Assembly (NCBI RefSeq): GCF_042854845.1 | Contig: NZ_AP031499.1 | Span: forward strand, 124,001-188,000 | Reading direction: 5' to 3' | DNA length: 64,000 bases | Source of the DNA: Maricurvus nonylphenolicus | GTDB lineage: Bacteria; Pseudomonadota; Gammaproteobacteria; Pseudomonadales; Cellvibrionaceae | Part shown: positions 24,970-33,855 of the stretch, piece by piece | Position numbering within the stretch: the first letter of the stretch is position 1 | Layout of the letters: each line of letters begins with the position of its first letter | Translations under genes and position numbers: made by a program | Notes under the pieces: model-generated | What the model saw: only the letters and a program-made list of their open reading frames with translations | Told to the model about the DNA's origin: nothing | Database searches by the model: none

Positions 24970-25431
24970 ATGAAAACGGTAACTGAAATCGCCAGACGAT
25001 TTAATGTGAGTGCTGACACTATTCGGCACTACACCAAGCTGGGTTTGCTCTCCCCGGAAAGGGATACAGCCAACGGCTATCGACGTTATGGAATACAGCA
25101 AGAAAGACGCTTGCGCTTTCTATTGTCGGCCAAAAGACTGGGTTTCAGCCTGAAAGATATTCGAGAAATCCTGGATATGGCGGCGTCCGGTGATACCCCA
25201 TGCCCGTTAGTTCGAAAACTCATCGACCAGCGACTGGAGGCCATTCGTGAAGAGATGCTTGATGCGCAGAAGCTCATGGCACGTATGGAATCGGCATCCA
25301 GTGATTGGCGTGAATTACCTGACCGTGCTCCTTCAGGGGAGAGTATTTGTCACCTTATCGAAACTTGGGATAGCGCCAATCACTTGATAGAGGAATACAG
25401 CGGTAATCATATCCAGGAGTCAAAGTCATGA
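24970..25431 (+). CDS. MerR-family regulator of the copper/silver ATPase
   Basis: The start at ATG 24970 has AAAGGTG upstream; longer in-frame starts at 24940 and 24958 are less well placed. The 153-residue protein has the MerR winged helix (VTEIARRFNVSADTIRHYTK) and cysteines in GDTPCPLVRK and ESICHLIETW, a sparse pattern unlike the three-cysteine mercury or cadmium sensors. It overlaps the ATPase start by ATGA, so the two are coupled. Copper or silver sensing is inferred from the target gene. Confidence 0.85.
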   Translation: MKTVTEIARRFNVSADTIRHYTKLGLLSPERDTANGYRRYGIQQERRLRFLLSAKRLGFSLKDIREILDMAASGDTPCPLVRKLIDQRLEAIREEMLDAQKLMARMESASSDWRELPDRAPSGESICHLIETWDSANHLIEEYSGNHIQESKS

Positions 25432-28034
25432 ATCGTAATGCAAATGGTCCAGATACTTCAGTCCGTTCCGCTGACACCCCAATGGAAGTCCATGGTTCGA
25501 AGAAGTCGTTTGAAGCTGAAACCTTAATAAGTAACGGGGAAATGGGTAAGACTGGTGGTGTAACAGGTCAAGCGAATTTGGTTGTACCTGGAATGGGCAG
25601 TGATCACTGCGCGGGCCTGGTGAAGCAATCACTCATGAGGTTAGAAAGGGTAAGTTCGGTTGAAAGTAATATCGCACTTCATCGAGTATCGGTGCGCTTT
25701 GATACGGAACAATTAGAGCTAACAGATTTGCAAAGCGCTGTGGAGAGAGGTGGTTATGAGGTTGACTCAATAAATAGAGAAAACGTTGCGCAACTTACAC
25801 TCACTGTTCCCGGTATGGGTAGTGACCACTGCGCGGGTTTGATCGATACCTCTATTCGACGATTGTCAGGTGTTTATGCAATTGCGGCCAATATCGGCAC
25901 TCATAAAGTGGTGGTTGATTACGACCGCCAAACATCCAGCGCCGATCTCATAGAACAGGCGGTGATAAAAGCCGGATACGATGTTACTTCTGTACATAAA
26001 GGTTCAGGATCAAGCTCGGCTGAGGGTGACTCGGAAGAACGCTACCTCAAAGAGGCCTGGCGTAGGCTGTGGTTTGCGGCAATACCGACCACCTTGATCA
26101 TGCTATTGATGATTCCACAGATGTTTTGGCAGCCGATTCCCGGCTATTTATTGATCGTGGCGTTATTGGCGTTTCCCGTCGTATTTTTGCGGGGTGGTAT
26201 GGCGACGCATCGCTCGGCCTGGCGGTCTCTAACCAATCGAACGGCGAATATGGACGTGCTCATTTCCATGGGCAGCTTGCCGCCGTATTTGATCGGTCTG
26301 ATCGGTTTTTTCTATCCAATGACATCTTTTATCGAGATGGCCTCCACGATCATGACTTTTCATCTGCTAGGCAAATACCTGGAAACCCGAGCTAAGGGGC
26401 GAGCTTCGCAGGCGATCAAGCGTTTATTAACGCTCGGGGCTAAAACGGCTACGGTTTTGCGCGCCGGTAAGGAAGAGGAAGTACCGATCGCTGAGCTACA
26501 GGTGGGTGATTTGATGCTGGTGCGTCCTGGCGGAAAGATCCCCACCGATGGGGAGATCGTTGACGGTGTAAGTCATGTGGATGAGTCCATAGCCACTGGA
26601 GAATCCGTCCCGGTTGAGAAAACAGTTGGTGACAATGTCATAGGCGCTACCATCAACAAGGAAGGACTATTAAAAGTTCGGGCTACCCGGGTTGGGGGCG
26701 ATACTTTTCTTGCTCAGGTCATTCGCCTCGTTGAAGAGGCTCAGGGTTCAAAAGTACCAATCCAGGAATTTGCCGACAGGGTAACCGCTCGATTTGTACC
26801 AGGGGTTATTGTTATCGCACTGGCGAGTTTCGTCGTGTGGCTACTGATGGCTGAAAGCCTACGTCCAGTCTTGCTTTGGGGAGCCAATGTTCTGCCCTGG
26901 GTAGACCCTACGCTTTCTCCATGGATGGCTGCTATCTTGGCTGCCGTAGCAGTACTCGTAATCGCCTGCCCGTGCGCGCTGGGGCTGGCGACGCCTACGG
27001 CCATTATGGTGGGTTCCGGGATGGGGGCTGAACGGGGTGTGTTGATTCGCTCCGGCGAAGCCATTCAGACATTCAAGGATATCAAGATGGTCGTCCTGGA
27101 TAAGACGGGAACCATTACCGAGGGCAAGCCCGCGCTAACGAATGTACTTGCCACTGAAGGTTTTGAAGAAAACGAAGTGCTCATGTCGGCGGCGTCTGTG
27201 GAGGCTGGCTCGGAGCACCCGCTTGCGCAAGCAATTGTCGCGGGCGCTGAATCCAGGAACTTAAACGTTCCGGCTGTAAAGCAGTTCAAATCGCTCACGG
27301 CCCGGGGTGTCGAAGGTGTAGTGGGCGGTCGGCAGGTTCATGTTGGTAGTCGCCGCTTGCTGATGGAACTACAAATTGAACTTGGAGAAGAGCTGGATAC
27401 GGCCCTGACTAAGCTGGAGAGCGAAGGCAAGACTGCCATGCTGGTGGCAATCGAAGGTCGTGCTGCGGGGCTTGTTGCCGTGGCTGATACGGTCAAAGCA
27501 GATTCCAAGTCGGCGATTGCGGCGTTGCACAGAATGGGCATACAGGTGGCGATGGTCACTGGCGACAACGAGCGCACGGCTCGGCACGTTGCTGACTTGG
27601 TGGGCATCGACGAGGTGCTAGCTGGAGTCTTGCCCGAAGGTAAAGTCGATGCCATCCGCCAGTTACAGGCAGAGCACGGGGATCGGGTGGCCATGGTCGG
27701 TGATGGCATCAATGATGCACCGGCGTTAAAACAGGCCAATGTGGGTATCGCCATCGGCGCGGGTGCTGATGTCGCCATTGAAGCAGCGGATGTCACTCTG
27801 GTACAGGGTGAGCTGAGCAAGCTGGTGGAGGCTATTCGGCTGTCTAAAGCCACCTTCCGCAAGATTCTCGAAAATCTCTTTTGGGCCTGGATCTACAACC
27901 TGGCTGCCATTCCCATTGCAGCTCTCGGGTTATTGCACCCCATGGTGGGTGTTGTGGCTATGACAACCAGTTCCCTGACGGTAATCGGCAATTCACTACT
28001 TTTGAAACGCACTCAACTGGAGGTGGAAAAATGA
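25428..28034 (+). CDS. copA: P1B-type heavy-metal ATPase (copper/silver exporter)
   Basis: 868 residues with all P-type landmarks: CPC at 514-516, DKTGT at 558-562 with the phosphorylated Asp, HP at 597-598 and GDGIND at 758-763. IYNLAAIPIAALG and MTTSSLTVIGNSL in the last helices match the Cu(I)/Ag(I) group P1B-1. It has two N-terminal metal-binding domains, but both read GMGSDHC (55-61 and 129-135) where GMTCxxC is normal, so only one Cys remains in each. The pump should move monovalent copper or silver from cytoplasm to periplasm, where CusCBA can take over. It is coupled to its MerR regulator upstream and to a DUF5676 gene downstream, both by ATGA overlaps. Confidence 0.93.
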   Translation: MNRNANGPDTSVRSADTPMEVHGSKKSFEAETLISNGEMGKTGGVTGQANLVVPGMGSDHCAGLVKQSLMRLERVSSVESNIALHRVSVRFDTEQLELTDLQSAVERGGYEVDSINRENVAQLTLTVPGMGSDHCAGLIDTSIRRLSGVYAIAANIGTHKVVVDYDRQTSSADLIEQAVIKAGYDVTSVHKGSGSSSAEGDSEERYLKEAWRRLWFAAIPTTLIMLLMIPQMFWQPIPGYLLIVALLAFPVVFLRGGMATHRSAWRSLTNRTANMDVLISMGSLPPYLIGLIGFFYPMTSFIEMASTIMTFHLLGKYLETRAKGRASQAIKRLLTLGAKTATVLRAGKEEEVPIAELQVGDLMLVRPGGKIPTDGEIVDGVSHVDESIATGESVPVEKTVGDNVIGATINKEGLLKVRATRVGGDTFLAQVIRLVEEAQGSKVPIQEFADRVTARFVPGVIVIALASFVVWLLMAESLRPVLLWGANVLPWVDPTLSPWMAAILAAVAVLVIACPCALGLATPTAIMVGSGMGAERGVLIRSGEAIQTFKDIKMVVLDKTGTITEGKPALTNVLATEGFEENEVLMSAASVEAGSEHPLAQAIVAGAESRNLNVPAVKQFKSLTARGVEGVVGGRQVHVGSRRLLMELQIELGEELDTALTKLESEGKTAMLVAIEGRAAGLVAVADTVKADSKSAIAALHRMGIQVAMVTGDNERTARHVADLVGIDEVLAGVLPEGKVDAIRQLQAEHGDRVAMVGDGINDAPALKQANVGIAIGAGADVAIEAADVTLVQGELSKLVEAIRLSKATFRKILENLFWAWIYNLAAIPIAALGLLHPMVGVVAMTTSSLTVIGNSLLLKRTQLEVEK

Positions 28035-28303
28035 AACTGAGCGCAAATAAATTTGCACTGGCGGCGGCCATCAGTTTTGCCGCGCTATGGGTGCTGTGTA
28101 CGTTACTTGTGGCTTTACTCCCCAGCCAGGCGATGCATGTGTCGGGAGCCATGCTGCACAGCAATATGATGACCTGGCAGTGGGATATGCGTTGGTCTGG
28201 ATTGTTGGTCGGGTTGGTTGCCTGGTCGATAACGGCGGGGGTTACCGCATGGCTGACCGTAACCATTTACAACCGTTTGATCGCCGGAGGCCGAAATGGG
28301 TAA
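28031..28303 (+). CDS. DUF5676 family membrane protein, 90 aa
   Basis: Two hydrophobic helices (FALAAAISFAALWVLCTLLVA and GLLVGLVAWSITAGVTAWL) around a Met/His loop (MHVSGAMLHSNMMTW) fit DUF5676, a small membrane family I associate with copper ATPase clusters. The ATG overlaps the ATPase stop (ATGA), and its own end overlaps the next gene by 8 nt, so the products are probably made together. Its function is unknown. Confidence 0.75.
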   Translation: MKLSANKFALAAAISFAALWVLCTLLVALLPSQAMHVSGAMLHSNMMTWQWDMRWSGLLVGLVAWSITAGVTAWLTVTIYNRLIAGGRNG

Positions 28304-28622
28304 GAGTAATAAATCCTTTTGGATGACTCCTCAGGGACTGGTTGTCTTACTGTTTATCTCCTTTCCAACCTATTTCCTGTTTATCGAACATCGAGAGCAT
28401 ATTTTTCAATTCTTGCCCTATTTGATCCTGCTTTTATGTCCTCTGATGCACATTTTTATGCACGGTGGGCACGGGCATCATCACTCGACAGATCATGATA
28501 GCTCGCATGATTCATTCAAGGAGGAGACAAACAAAAATGAGGCCTACCGCGATGGTTATATTGAAGGCTTGAAAGCGGGTCGTGAAGAGCGAACCGATAA
28601 GGAGAACGACAATGCACGGTGA
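28296..28622 (+). CDS. DUF2933-like His-rich membrane protein, 108 aa
   Basis: After a hydrophobic segment (GLVVLLFISFPTYFLFI) comes EHREHIFQFLPYLILLLCPLM and then HIFMHGGHGHHHSTDHDSSH, the DUF2933 pattern of a second helix followed by a His-rich tail. A charged tail (GREERTDKENDNAR) ends the protein. It probably binds copper or zinc at the membrane. It overlaps its neighbours on both sides, so it belongs to a tight five-gene unit from 24970 to 29262. Confidence 0.72.
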   Translation: MGKSNKSFWMTPQGLVVLLFISFPTYFLFIEHREHIFQFLPYLILLLCPLMHIFMHGGHGHHHSTDHDSSHDSFKEETNKNEAYRDGYIEGLKAGREERTDKENDNAR

Positions 28623-29262
28623 GTCAGCGTATGGGTTATGGACCCTCGTCATATTAAATTCAGCCATTTTTATTTTCTTCGCTTTCAGTTTTACCAAGCC
28701 GAAGACGCAACGTGACTGGCGGAGTCTGGGGGCTTTTTCCGCCTTTGTTGTTGCCTTGTTCACCGAAATGTATGGCTTTCCGCTCACAATCTATTTTCTC
28801 TCCGGCTGGTTGGCTGAGAAGTATCCTGGTGTTGATTTCCTGGCTCATGAAAACGGTCACTTGTTGCATACGATCCTTGGTTTTGAGGGTAACGCACACT
28901 TTGACCCATTACATATCGCCAGCAATGTGCTGATCGTGCTGGGGTTCTTCCTATTAGCGTCTGCTTGGAGCGTGTTACACAAGGCGCAGCAGGCCGGTGT
29001 ATTAGCTACATCCGGATGGTACGCGCGTATGCGACATCCACAATACGTCGCCTTTGTCCTGATTATGTTTGGATTTTTGTTGCAATGGCCAACCATTCCT
29101 ACGTTGGTCATGTTTCCCATTTTACTGTTGGTGTACCTCCGTCTCTCAAAAGCAGAGGAGCGCCAGGCCATTGAGCAATTTGGCGATCAATACATTCAGT
29201 ACCGAAACAGCACACCGGCGTTTATTCCCCACTTTGGTCCGGTATCAGCTGAGCAACATTAA
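28612..29262 (+). CDS. Isoprenylcysteine carboxyl methyltransferase-like membrane protein
   Basis: The start at ATG 28612 follows AAGGAG. About 216 residues with five or six membrane helices, the C-terminal part showing YARMRHPQYVAFVLIMFGFL and the EERQAIEQFGDQYIQYRNST segment that mark the ICMT/PEMT-like methyltransferase family. In bacteria such proteins often lie beside copper ATPases and DUF2933 genes; their substrate is unknown. The His residues in LAHENGHLLHTIL could bind metal or haem. Confidence 0.72.
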   Translation: MHGESAYGLWTLVILNSAIFIFFAFSFTKPKTQRDWRSLGAFSAFVVALFTEMYGFPLTIYFLSGWLAEKYPGVDFLAHENGHLLHTILGFEGNAHFDPLHIASNVLIVLGFFLLASAWSVLHKAQQAGVLATSGWYARMRHPQYVAFVLIMFGFLLQWPTIPTLVMFPILLLVYLRLSKAEERQAIEQFGDQYIQYRNSTPAFIPHFGPVSAEQH

Positions 29263-29353
29263 TCGATTGATTTGAGAGGTAATTGCCTATGAGATCAAAA
29301 CGAAATATCCGATATTTACTAACAAGCTACTAAATGATTAATGGAGAATTGTT

Positions 29354-29608
29354 ATGAAAACCTTATTACTACCAATAGCTGTTTTAACAGTGCTAGGCCT
29401 GTCCTCAATGACAATGGCTAACGAATCACAGTCGTCAGACCAGGAGCCTGTAGCGAAGCAAGAAGAACAGCAGAAAAAGTTCAAACATGACCACCGCAAG
29501 CACAAAGGGATGCCATCTGCAGGTGAATCGGCTGCGACAGACAACGATGAATCCGTCGAGAAGCCGAAAAAGAAGAAAGTGCATAATCACAGGAAAGTGC
29601 ATAAATAA
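29354..29608 (+). CDS. Exported Lys/His-rich small protein, 84 aa
   Basis: The signal peptide (LLLPIAVLTVLGLSSMTMA) is followed by a short, very charged region with KKFKHDHRKHKG and KKKKVHNHRKVHK. No domain is recognised; the His/Lys repeats suggest weak metal or polyanion binding in the periplasm. A ribosome site (GGAG) stands 7 nt before the ATG. It is an orphan in the copper block. Confidence 0.55.
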   Translation: MKTLLLPIAVLTVLGLSSMTMANESQSSDQEPVAKQEEQQKKFKHDHRKHKGMPSAGESAATDNDESVEKPKKKKVHNHRKVHK

Positions 29609-29713
29609 TAGTTTATTCGATTATTGTTTAAGTCGAGCGGATTAGCCCTTACCTAGCCATTATCCGAATCAGCTTATTGGTTAGGTGGGAATGGGAAAAC
29701 AAAGGAGAGAGTT

Positions 29714-30073
29714 ATGGATAGTAAACAGAAACACAAAGTCGGTGTGAACGAAGACTCTCTGATGGTACGTCATTTGAAATTAGAAGGTCCAGTGTATGAA
29801 AACCATCAGTCAATCATTCAAGAAATTGAAAAGCTATTGGGCGTAGATGCAGTATCTGTAAATCCATCAGAAAGTTTACTCAAGGTGGCCTATGACGCAA
29901 CGAAACGAGAGCTGAATGAGATTGAAGAAATTATCAGGAAGCATGAATGCGATATTGCTGATGATTGGTGGACACATTTTAAAGAAGGTTATTACAAGTT
30001 TGTCGATCAGAACGTGAAAGATAACGCTAGCCATGAACCTTGGAGTTGTCACAAGCGACCACCCGGTAGGTAG
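29714..30073 (+). CDS. HMA-fold-like protein lacking CxxC, 119 aa
   Basis: Residues about 17-80 (LMVRHLKLEGPVYENHQSII and VDAVSVNPSESLLKVAYDA) follow the beta-alpha-beta pattern of a heavy-metal-associated domain, but the metal-binding CxxC loop is replaced by LEGPVYEN. The C-terminal tail ends EPWSCHKRPPGR. No signal peptide is seen, so it is probably cytoplasmic. It may be a degenerate chaperone or a regulator that no longer binds metal by the usual loop. Confidence 0.55.
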   Translation: MDSKQKHKVGVNEDSLMVRHLKLEGPVYENHQSIIQEIEKLLGVDAVSVNPSESLLKVAYDATKRELNEIEEIIRKHECDIADDWWTHFKEGYYKFVDQNVKDNASHEPWSCHKRPPGR

Positions 30074-30099
30074 TACCAATATCACAACGGAGACAAATT

Positions 30100-31341
30100 A
30101 TGAAAACAAATAAACTAGCGAGCACTATCATGTTCACTGTCGCCGCGTTTAGTGTTTCAGTAGCGGCGCTAGCCGAGCCCACTGTTGAAGAGCTAGCCGA
30201 ACGCTTGGAGCGCATGCAGCAGGAGATGGATCAGCTTAAGCAGCAGCTTAAGAAGAGTGCGACTAAAGAAGAGGTTCAAGTTATTAAGAAGGACGTCGCG
30301 ACGGCTGGTGAGTGGTTACAACCCGATACCTTGATACATATGTCAGGCTACGCCGATGTGGGGTATGCCGACTCAGAATCAGAGGATGGTAGTTTCAATG
30401 TTGGCACTTTTGCACCCATCTTTCATTTTCAGTACCGCGATCTAGTAATGCTGGAATCGGAGTTGGAAGTTACGGTGGGGGACGATGGTGAGACTGAAAC
30501 GGCGCTTAAATACCTAACCATCGACTGGTTTATCAATGACTATATGGTCTTAGTGGGCGGAAAATTCTTAAGCCCAATTGGTCAATTTCGACAAAATCTT
30601 CACCCCTCCTGGATCAATAAACTACCCTCGGCGCCACCTGGATTCGGCCATGATGGTGCGGCTCCGGTTTCTGATGTGGGTTTGCAGCTACGCGGTGGCT
30701 TTCCGATTGGAGAAATTAGGACTAACTATGCTATTTATGTCAGTAATGGCCCAGAATTAATCGCCGAATTTGAAGACGGAGAATATGAACTTGATGGCGT
30801 AGAGGCTGAAGGGTTTGGTTCTGATGGTGATGGTGAGAAAGTCGTGGGTGGACGCTTGGGTATAATTCCATTTGTGGGTTTCGAACTGGGTCTGTCGGCT
30901 GCGAGTGGTAAGGCAACCGTAACTTCAATTGAAGACGGCGACAGTAGCCTGCTAAGTAATGACGGGGCGCGAGATTACGATGTGTTGGGAGCGGATTTTA
31001 GCTGGCAATACAAATCATTCAATCTACGCGGTGAATATGTAGAGACCGAGGTTGGTGATGATACGGGTAGCGGTACTGCTGCATCGGACGGTGCTACCTG
31101 GGAGACTTGGTACACCCAGGGAACTTATCGATTTACTCAGTCCAAATGGGAGCTGGTTGCTCGCTACACAGATTTCGACTCGCCACATAACAGTCAGGAT
31201 CAGCAACAGTGGGCTGTAGGGGGAAACTACCTCTTTACTAATAACTTTATCGGGAAGATTGCCTACGAATTTAATGATGGCCAGACCGGTACTGATGCCA
31301 GCCTGGATAGATTCCTGCTTCAAATGGCTTATGGCTTTTAA
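30100..31341 (+). CDS. Outer-membrane porin, phosphate-selective O/P-like
   Basis: 413 residues: signal peptide (MFTVAAFSVSVAALAEP), a short coiled coil (ELAERLERMQQEMDQLKQQL) typical of porins anchored to peptidoglycan, then a beta-barrel ending in Phe (LLQMAYGF). The barrel start (LIHMSGYADVGYADSESEDG) and the WINKLPSAPPGFGHDGAAP segment suit the phosphate-selective porin O/P group. Within a metal cluster it may admit or release anions or metal complexes; its substrate cannot be read from the sequence. Confidence 0.75.
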   Translation: MKTNKLASTIMFTVAAFSVSVAALAEPTVEELAERLERMQQEMDQLKQQLKKSATKEEVQVIKKDVATAGEWLQPDTLIHMSGYADVGYADSESEDGSFNVGTFAPIFHFQYRDLVMLESELEVTVGDDGETETALKYLTIDWFINDYMVLVGGKFLSPIGQFRQNLHPSWINKLPSAPPGFGHDGAAPVSDVGLQLRGGFPIGEIRTNYAIYVSNGPELIAEFEDGEYELDGVEAEGFGSDGDGEKVVGGRLGIIPFVGFELGLSAASGKATVTSIEDGDSSLLSNDGARDYDVLGADFSWQYKSFNLRGEYVETEVGDDTGSGTAASDGATWETWYTQGTYRFTQSKWELVARYTDFDSPHNSQDQQQWAVGGNYLFTNNFIGKIAYEFNDGQTGTDASLDRFLLQMAYGF

Positions 31342-31356
31342 CTGAGGAGAACTGTG

Positions 31357-31968
31357 ATGAATAGTCTAATCTGGAGAAGCATTCGCAGCTTTGGCAAGAA
31401 AAATATACTTTTGTTACTCGCCGTACTGGTCGCGCAGTCAGTGTATGCACTTGATTACCCTGAAGAGGGAGACTTCGCTCAAGGTAGTAAATCATGGGCT
31501 GAAAATTGTGCGCGTTGCCACAACATGCGGAACCCTTCCGATCTTCGTGATGATCAGTGGGTAACAACTGTATTTCATATGAGAGTACGGGCGGGCCTTA
31601 CGGGTCAGGAGGTACGCGATATTCTGACGTTTTTACAGCGCTCTAACGCTAAAGTACAAAATGTCGGTATGGAAAACGTCGAAACCAGGAAAAGCGAGTC
31701 AGCTGATATTTCTGGAAAGCAGATATATGAAAATAATTGCCTAGCTTGCCATGGCGCAAATGGCAAAGGAAGTATACCGGGTGTGCCTGACTTTACAGAT
31801 AGAAAAGGCCGTCTATTGAAAGGGGATAGTGAGTTACTAAGTAATATTATCACCGGTATTCAAAGTCCAGGGAGTTCGATGCCTATGCCGCCACGAGGTG
31901 GAAATAGTCAGCTTTCAGATGCTGACCTTAATGCGGCCTTGAAATATATCAAAACAATCTCTTTTTGA
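31357..31968 (+). CDS. Dihaem periplasmic cytochrome c
   Basis: The ATG at 31357 (GGAG upstream) gives a signal peptide (ILLLLAVLVAQSVYALD). Two haem sites follow: CARCH near residue 50 and CLACH near residue 128, the latter in a class-I cytochrome domain with a Met ligand in SSMPMPPRGG. The first domain resembles a shortened cytochrome fold with RDDQWVTTVFHMR. It probably passes electrons in the periplasm together with the other cytochromes in this block. Confidence 0.8.
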   Translation: MNSLIWRSIRSFGKKNILLLLAVLVAQSVYALDYPEEGDFAQGSKSWAENCARCHNMRNPSDLRDDQWVTTVFHMRVRAGLTGQEVRDILTFLQRSNAKVQNVGMENVETRKSESADISGKQIYENNCLACHGANGKGSIPGVPDFTDRKGRLLKGDSELLSNIITGIQSPGSSMPMPPRGGNSQLSDADLNAALKYIKTISF

Positions 31969-32027
31969 ATAGCGCTGTAAGAATTACGGTTTTTTCTTAA
32001 TCAATTGCTCTAAAAGGAGTATTCGAA

Positions 32028-32378
32028 ATGTTAAACAGAATAGTGAAGGTAAGTTTTCTGGTTGTTTTTTTGGGATTGCTGGCCGCTTGTGCAGGAAGCC
32101 CATTTTATCACGAGAATATCATGAAAGGCCAGGTAGTCGGCATTGATAGTAATGAAGTGGTTGTTTGCATTGGTAGCAAGGATGGTGCTGAATCGGGGCA
32201 GGAGCTTCAGGTTTATCGTTACATTTGGGAAGGCGCTGTAGAAGAAGGCGACGACGATTACAGGGTCGAGTACGTTGGCGTTGTAGAAATCAACTCGGTT
32301 GTTAATGACCATTTTGCGAGAGCAAGAGTATCAAGCGGTGACGTGAGAAAAAATGACATGGTGGAATTCAAGAAATAA
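32028..32378 (+). CDS. Small lipoprotein, 116 aa
   Basis: A lipobox (GLLAAC) follows a hydrophobic signal (VSFLVVFLGLLAA), so the protein should be acylated. The mature part (MKGQVVGIDSNEVVVCIGSK and YVGVVEINSVVNDHFARARV) looks like an all-beta SH3-like or OB-like fold. No metal motif is obvious. It lies between the cytochrome and cusC and is probably transcribed with them. Family unknown. Confidence 0.6.
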   Translation: MLNRIVKVSFLVVFLGLLAACAGSPFYHENIMKGQVVGIDSNEVVVCIGSKDGAESGQELQVYRYIWEGAVEEGDDDYRVEYVGVVEINSVVNDHFARARVSSGDVRKNDMVEFKK

Positions 32379-32487
32379 TGACTAACGACAGCAGGCGCTT
32401 TATTGAAAGGCGCAATTTTCATTTTTCCTCTCAGGTGGGTGACAACCTCCTGCGAGGAAGCATCTTGTCAGGGGAGCATAAAGCCGT

Positions 32488-33855
32488 ATGAGACAAATAA
32501 TGCAGTTTGCTTCAAGTGGCAAACATTCTTTCCGGGTGATACTTAGGGGGAGAGTGTTTTTGCGTAAATACAGATTGCTATTAGTTGTAGCGCCGCTCCT
32601 TATTGTGGCCGACAACTTGTATGCCGATGAAGTCAACCCTGTGGTGTTAAATGAAAATTCGGCAGTAAAAGTGGCTGTCAGTGACAATCCAAATCTGGCC
32701 GAAGTGCAAGAACGCTATAAAGCCCTGTTAGAAGTGCCGTCTCAAGTTGGTACTCTGCCGGACCCTATGGTCAGTCTGAATGCCATGAATTTTCCTACTG
32801 ATACTTTTGACAGGGACCAAGAGCCCATGACTCAGCTTCAGGTAGGTGTCAGTCAGGTTATTCCTTTTCCGGGAAAGCTGGGACTAAAGGAGGAGGCTGC
32901 TGAATATGACGCGAAAGCAGCTGGGCATTCAGTCGATGAGGTGCGATTGCAGCTTGTGAAGAATGTGAAAAGCAAATGGTGGCAACTTTATTATCTAGAT
33001 CGCGCTTTGGATACAGTAAAAAACAACCAGGCCTTACTTCGACAATTTATTACGGTTGCACAAACCAAGTACGAAACAGGAAAGGGGTTGCAGCAGGACG
33101 TACTACTGGCTCAGTTAGAGCTTTCCAGATTGATGGATCAAGAAATTCAGTTGAGGGCGATACGTCGCAATCAGGCGATAAAACTCAATATCCTAATGGA
33201 TAGACCGGCGAATGATGTCATTGTCTTGCCTGTCCAAGTTTCCAAGTCTATGCCGGCTTTGGCTGATGAGAACTCGCTTTATCTGCAAGCTGAATATTCG
33301 CGTCCACTCCTCAAACAAATGGAAACCAAAATCGAAGCCGCCCAGTCACGCTTGGATTTGGCAAAGCGAGACTATTACCCCGACTTCAAATTGGGAGTTA
33401 CTTACGGTGATCGAACCGGAGACAACCCTCCTCCTATGGGCGGGTCGAGATCAGATTTCTTTTCCGTCATGGTGGGTGTAAAAGTTCCACTTTATTCCGG
33501 GCGTAAACAGTCCAAAGCTGTTTCACAAAGAAGCAGTGAGCTGCAAATGAATCGCTATGCCTTACTGGATGAGAAGGGCCTAGTTACGGCAGCTATATCT
33601 TCTGCGGTTACAGATTATCAAGAAGCCAAGCAGCAATTTTCACTGTATGGCAGTGGCATCGTTCCACAAGCACAACAAACTGTTCAATCCATGTTGGCAG
33701 GATATCAGGTCAGTGAAGTCGATTTTCTTAACCTGGTTCGCAGTCAAATGACTCTCTTTAACTATGAATTGCAATATTGGAAGGCATTAAGTGATGCTAA
33801 ACAAGCATTAGCACGCCTGGAGGCCGCTGTCGGCGAGGAATCTATTTATGAATAA
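32488..33855 (+). CDS. cusC: Outer-membrane efflux channel of the Cus system, TolC family
   Basis: 455 residues with an N-terminal signal (RLLLVVAPLLIVADNLYA) and the TolC-type long helices (GVSQVIPFPGKLGLKEEAAE and TKYETGKGLQQDVLLAQLEL). It overlaps cusB by 8 nt and stands first in a channel-adaptor-pump order, so it is the outer-membrane exit of the copper/silver RND system. It does not carry the acylated Cys of E. coli CusC, and the N-terminal 25 residues before the signal may be a wrongly extended start; an ATG at 32500 is an alternative. Confidence 0.85.
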   Translation: MRQIMQFASSGKHSFRVILRGRVFLRKYRLLLVVAPLLIVADNLYADEVNPVVLNENSAVKVAVSDNPNLAEVQERYKALLEVPSQVGTLPDPMVSLNAMNFPTDTFDRDQEPMTQLQVGVSQVIPFPGKLGLKEEAAEYDAKAAGHSVDEVRLQLVKNVKSKWWQLYYLDRALDTVKNNQALLRQFITVAQTKYETGKGLQQDVLLAQLELSRLMDQEIQLRAIRRNQAIKLNILMDRPANDVIVLPVQVSKSMPALADENSLYLQAEYSRPLLKQMETKIEAAQSRLDLAKRDYYPDFKLGVTYGDRTGDNPPPMGGSRSDFFSVMVGVKVPLYSGRKQSKAVSQRSSELQMNRYALLDEKGLVTAAISSAVTDYQEAKQQFSLYGSGIVPQAQQTVQSMLAGYQVSEVDFLNLVRSQMTLFNYELQYWKALSDAKQALARLEAAVGEESIYE

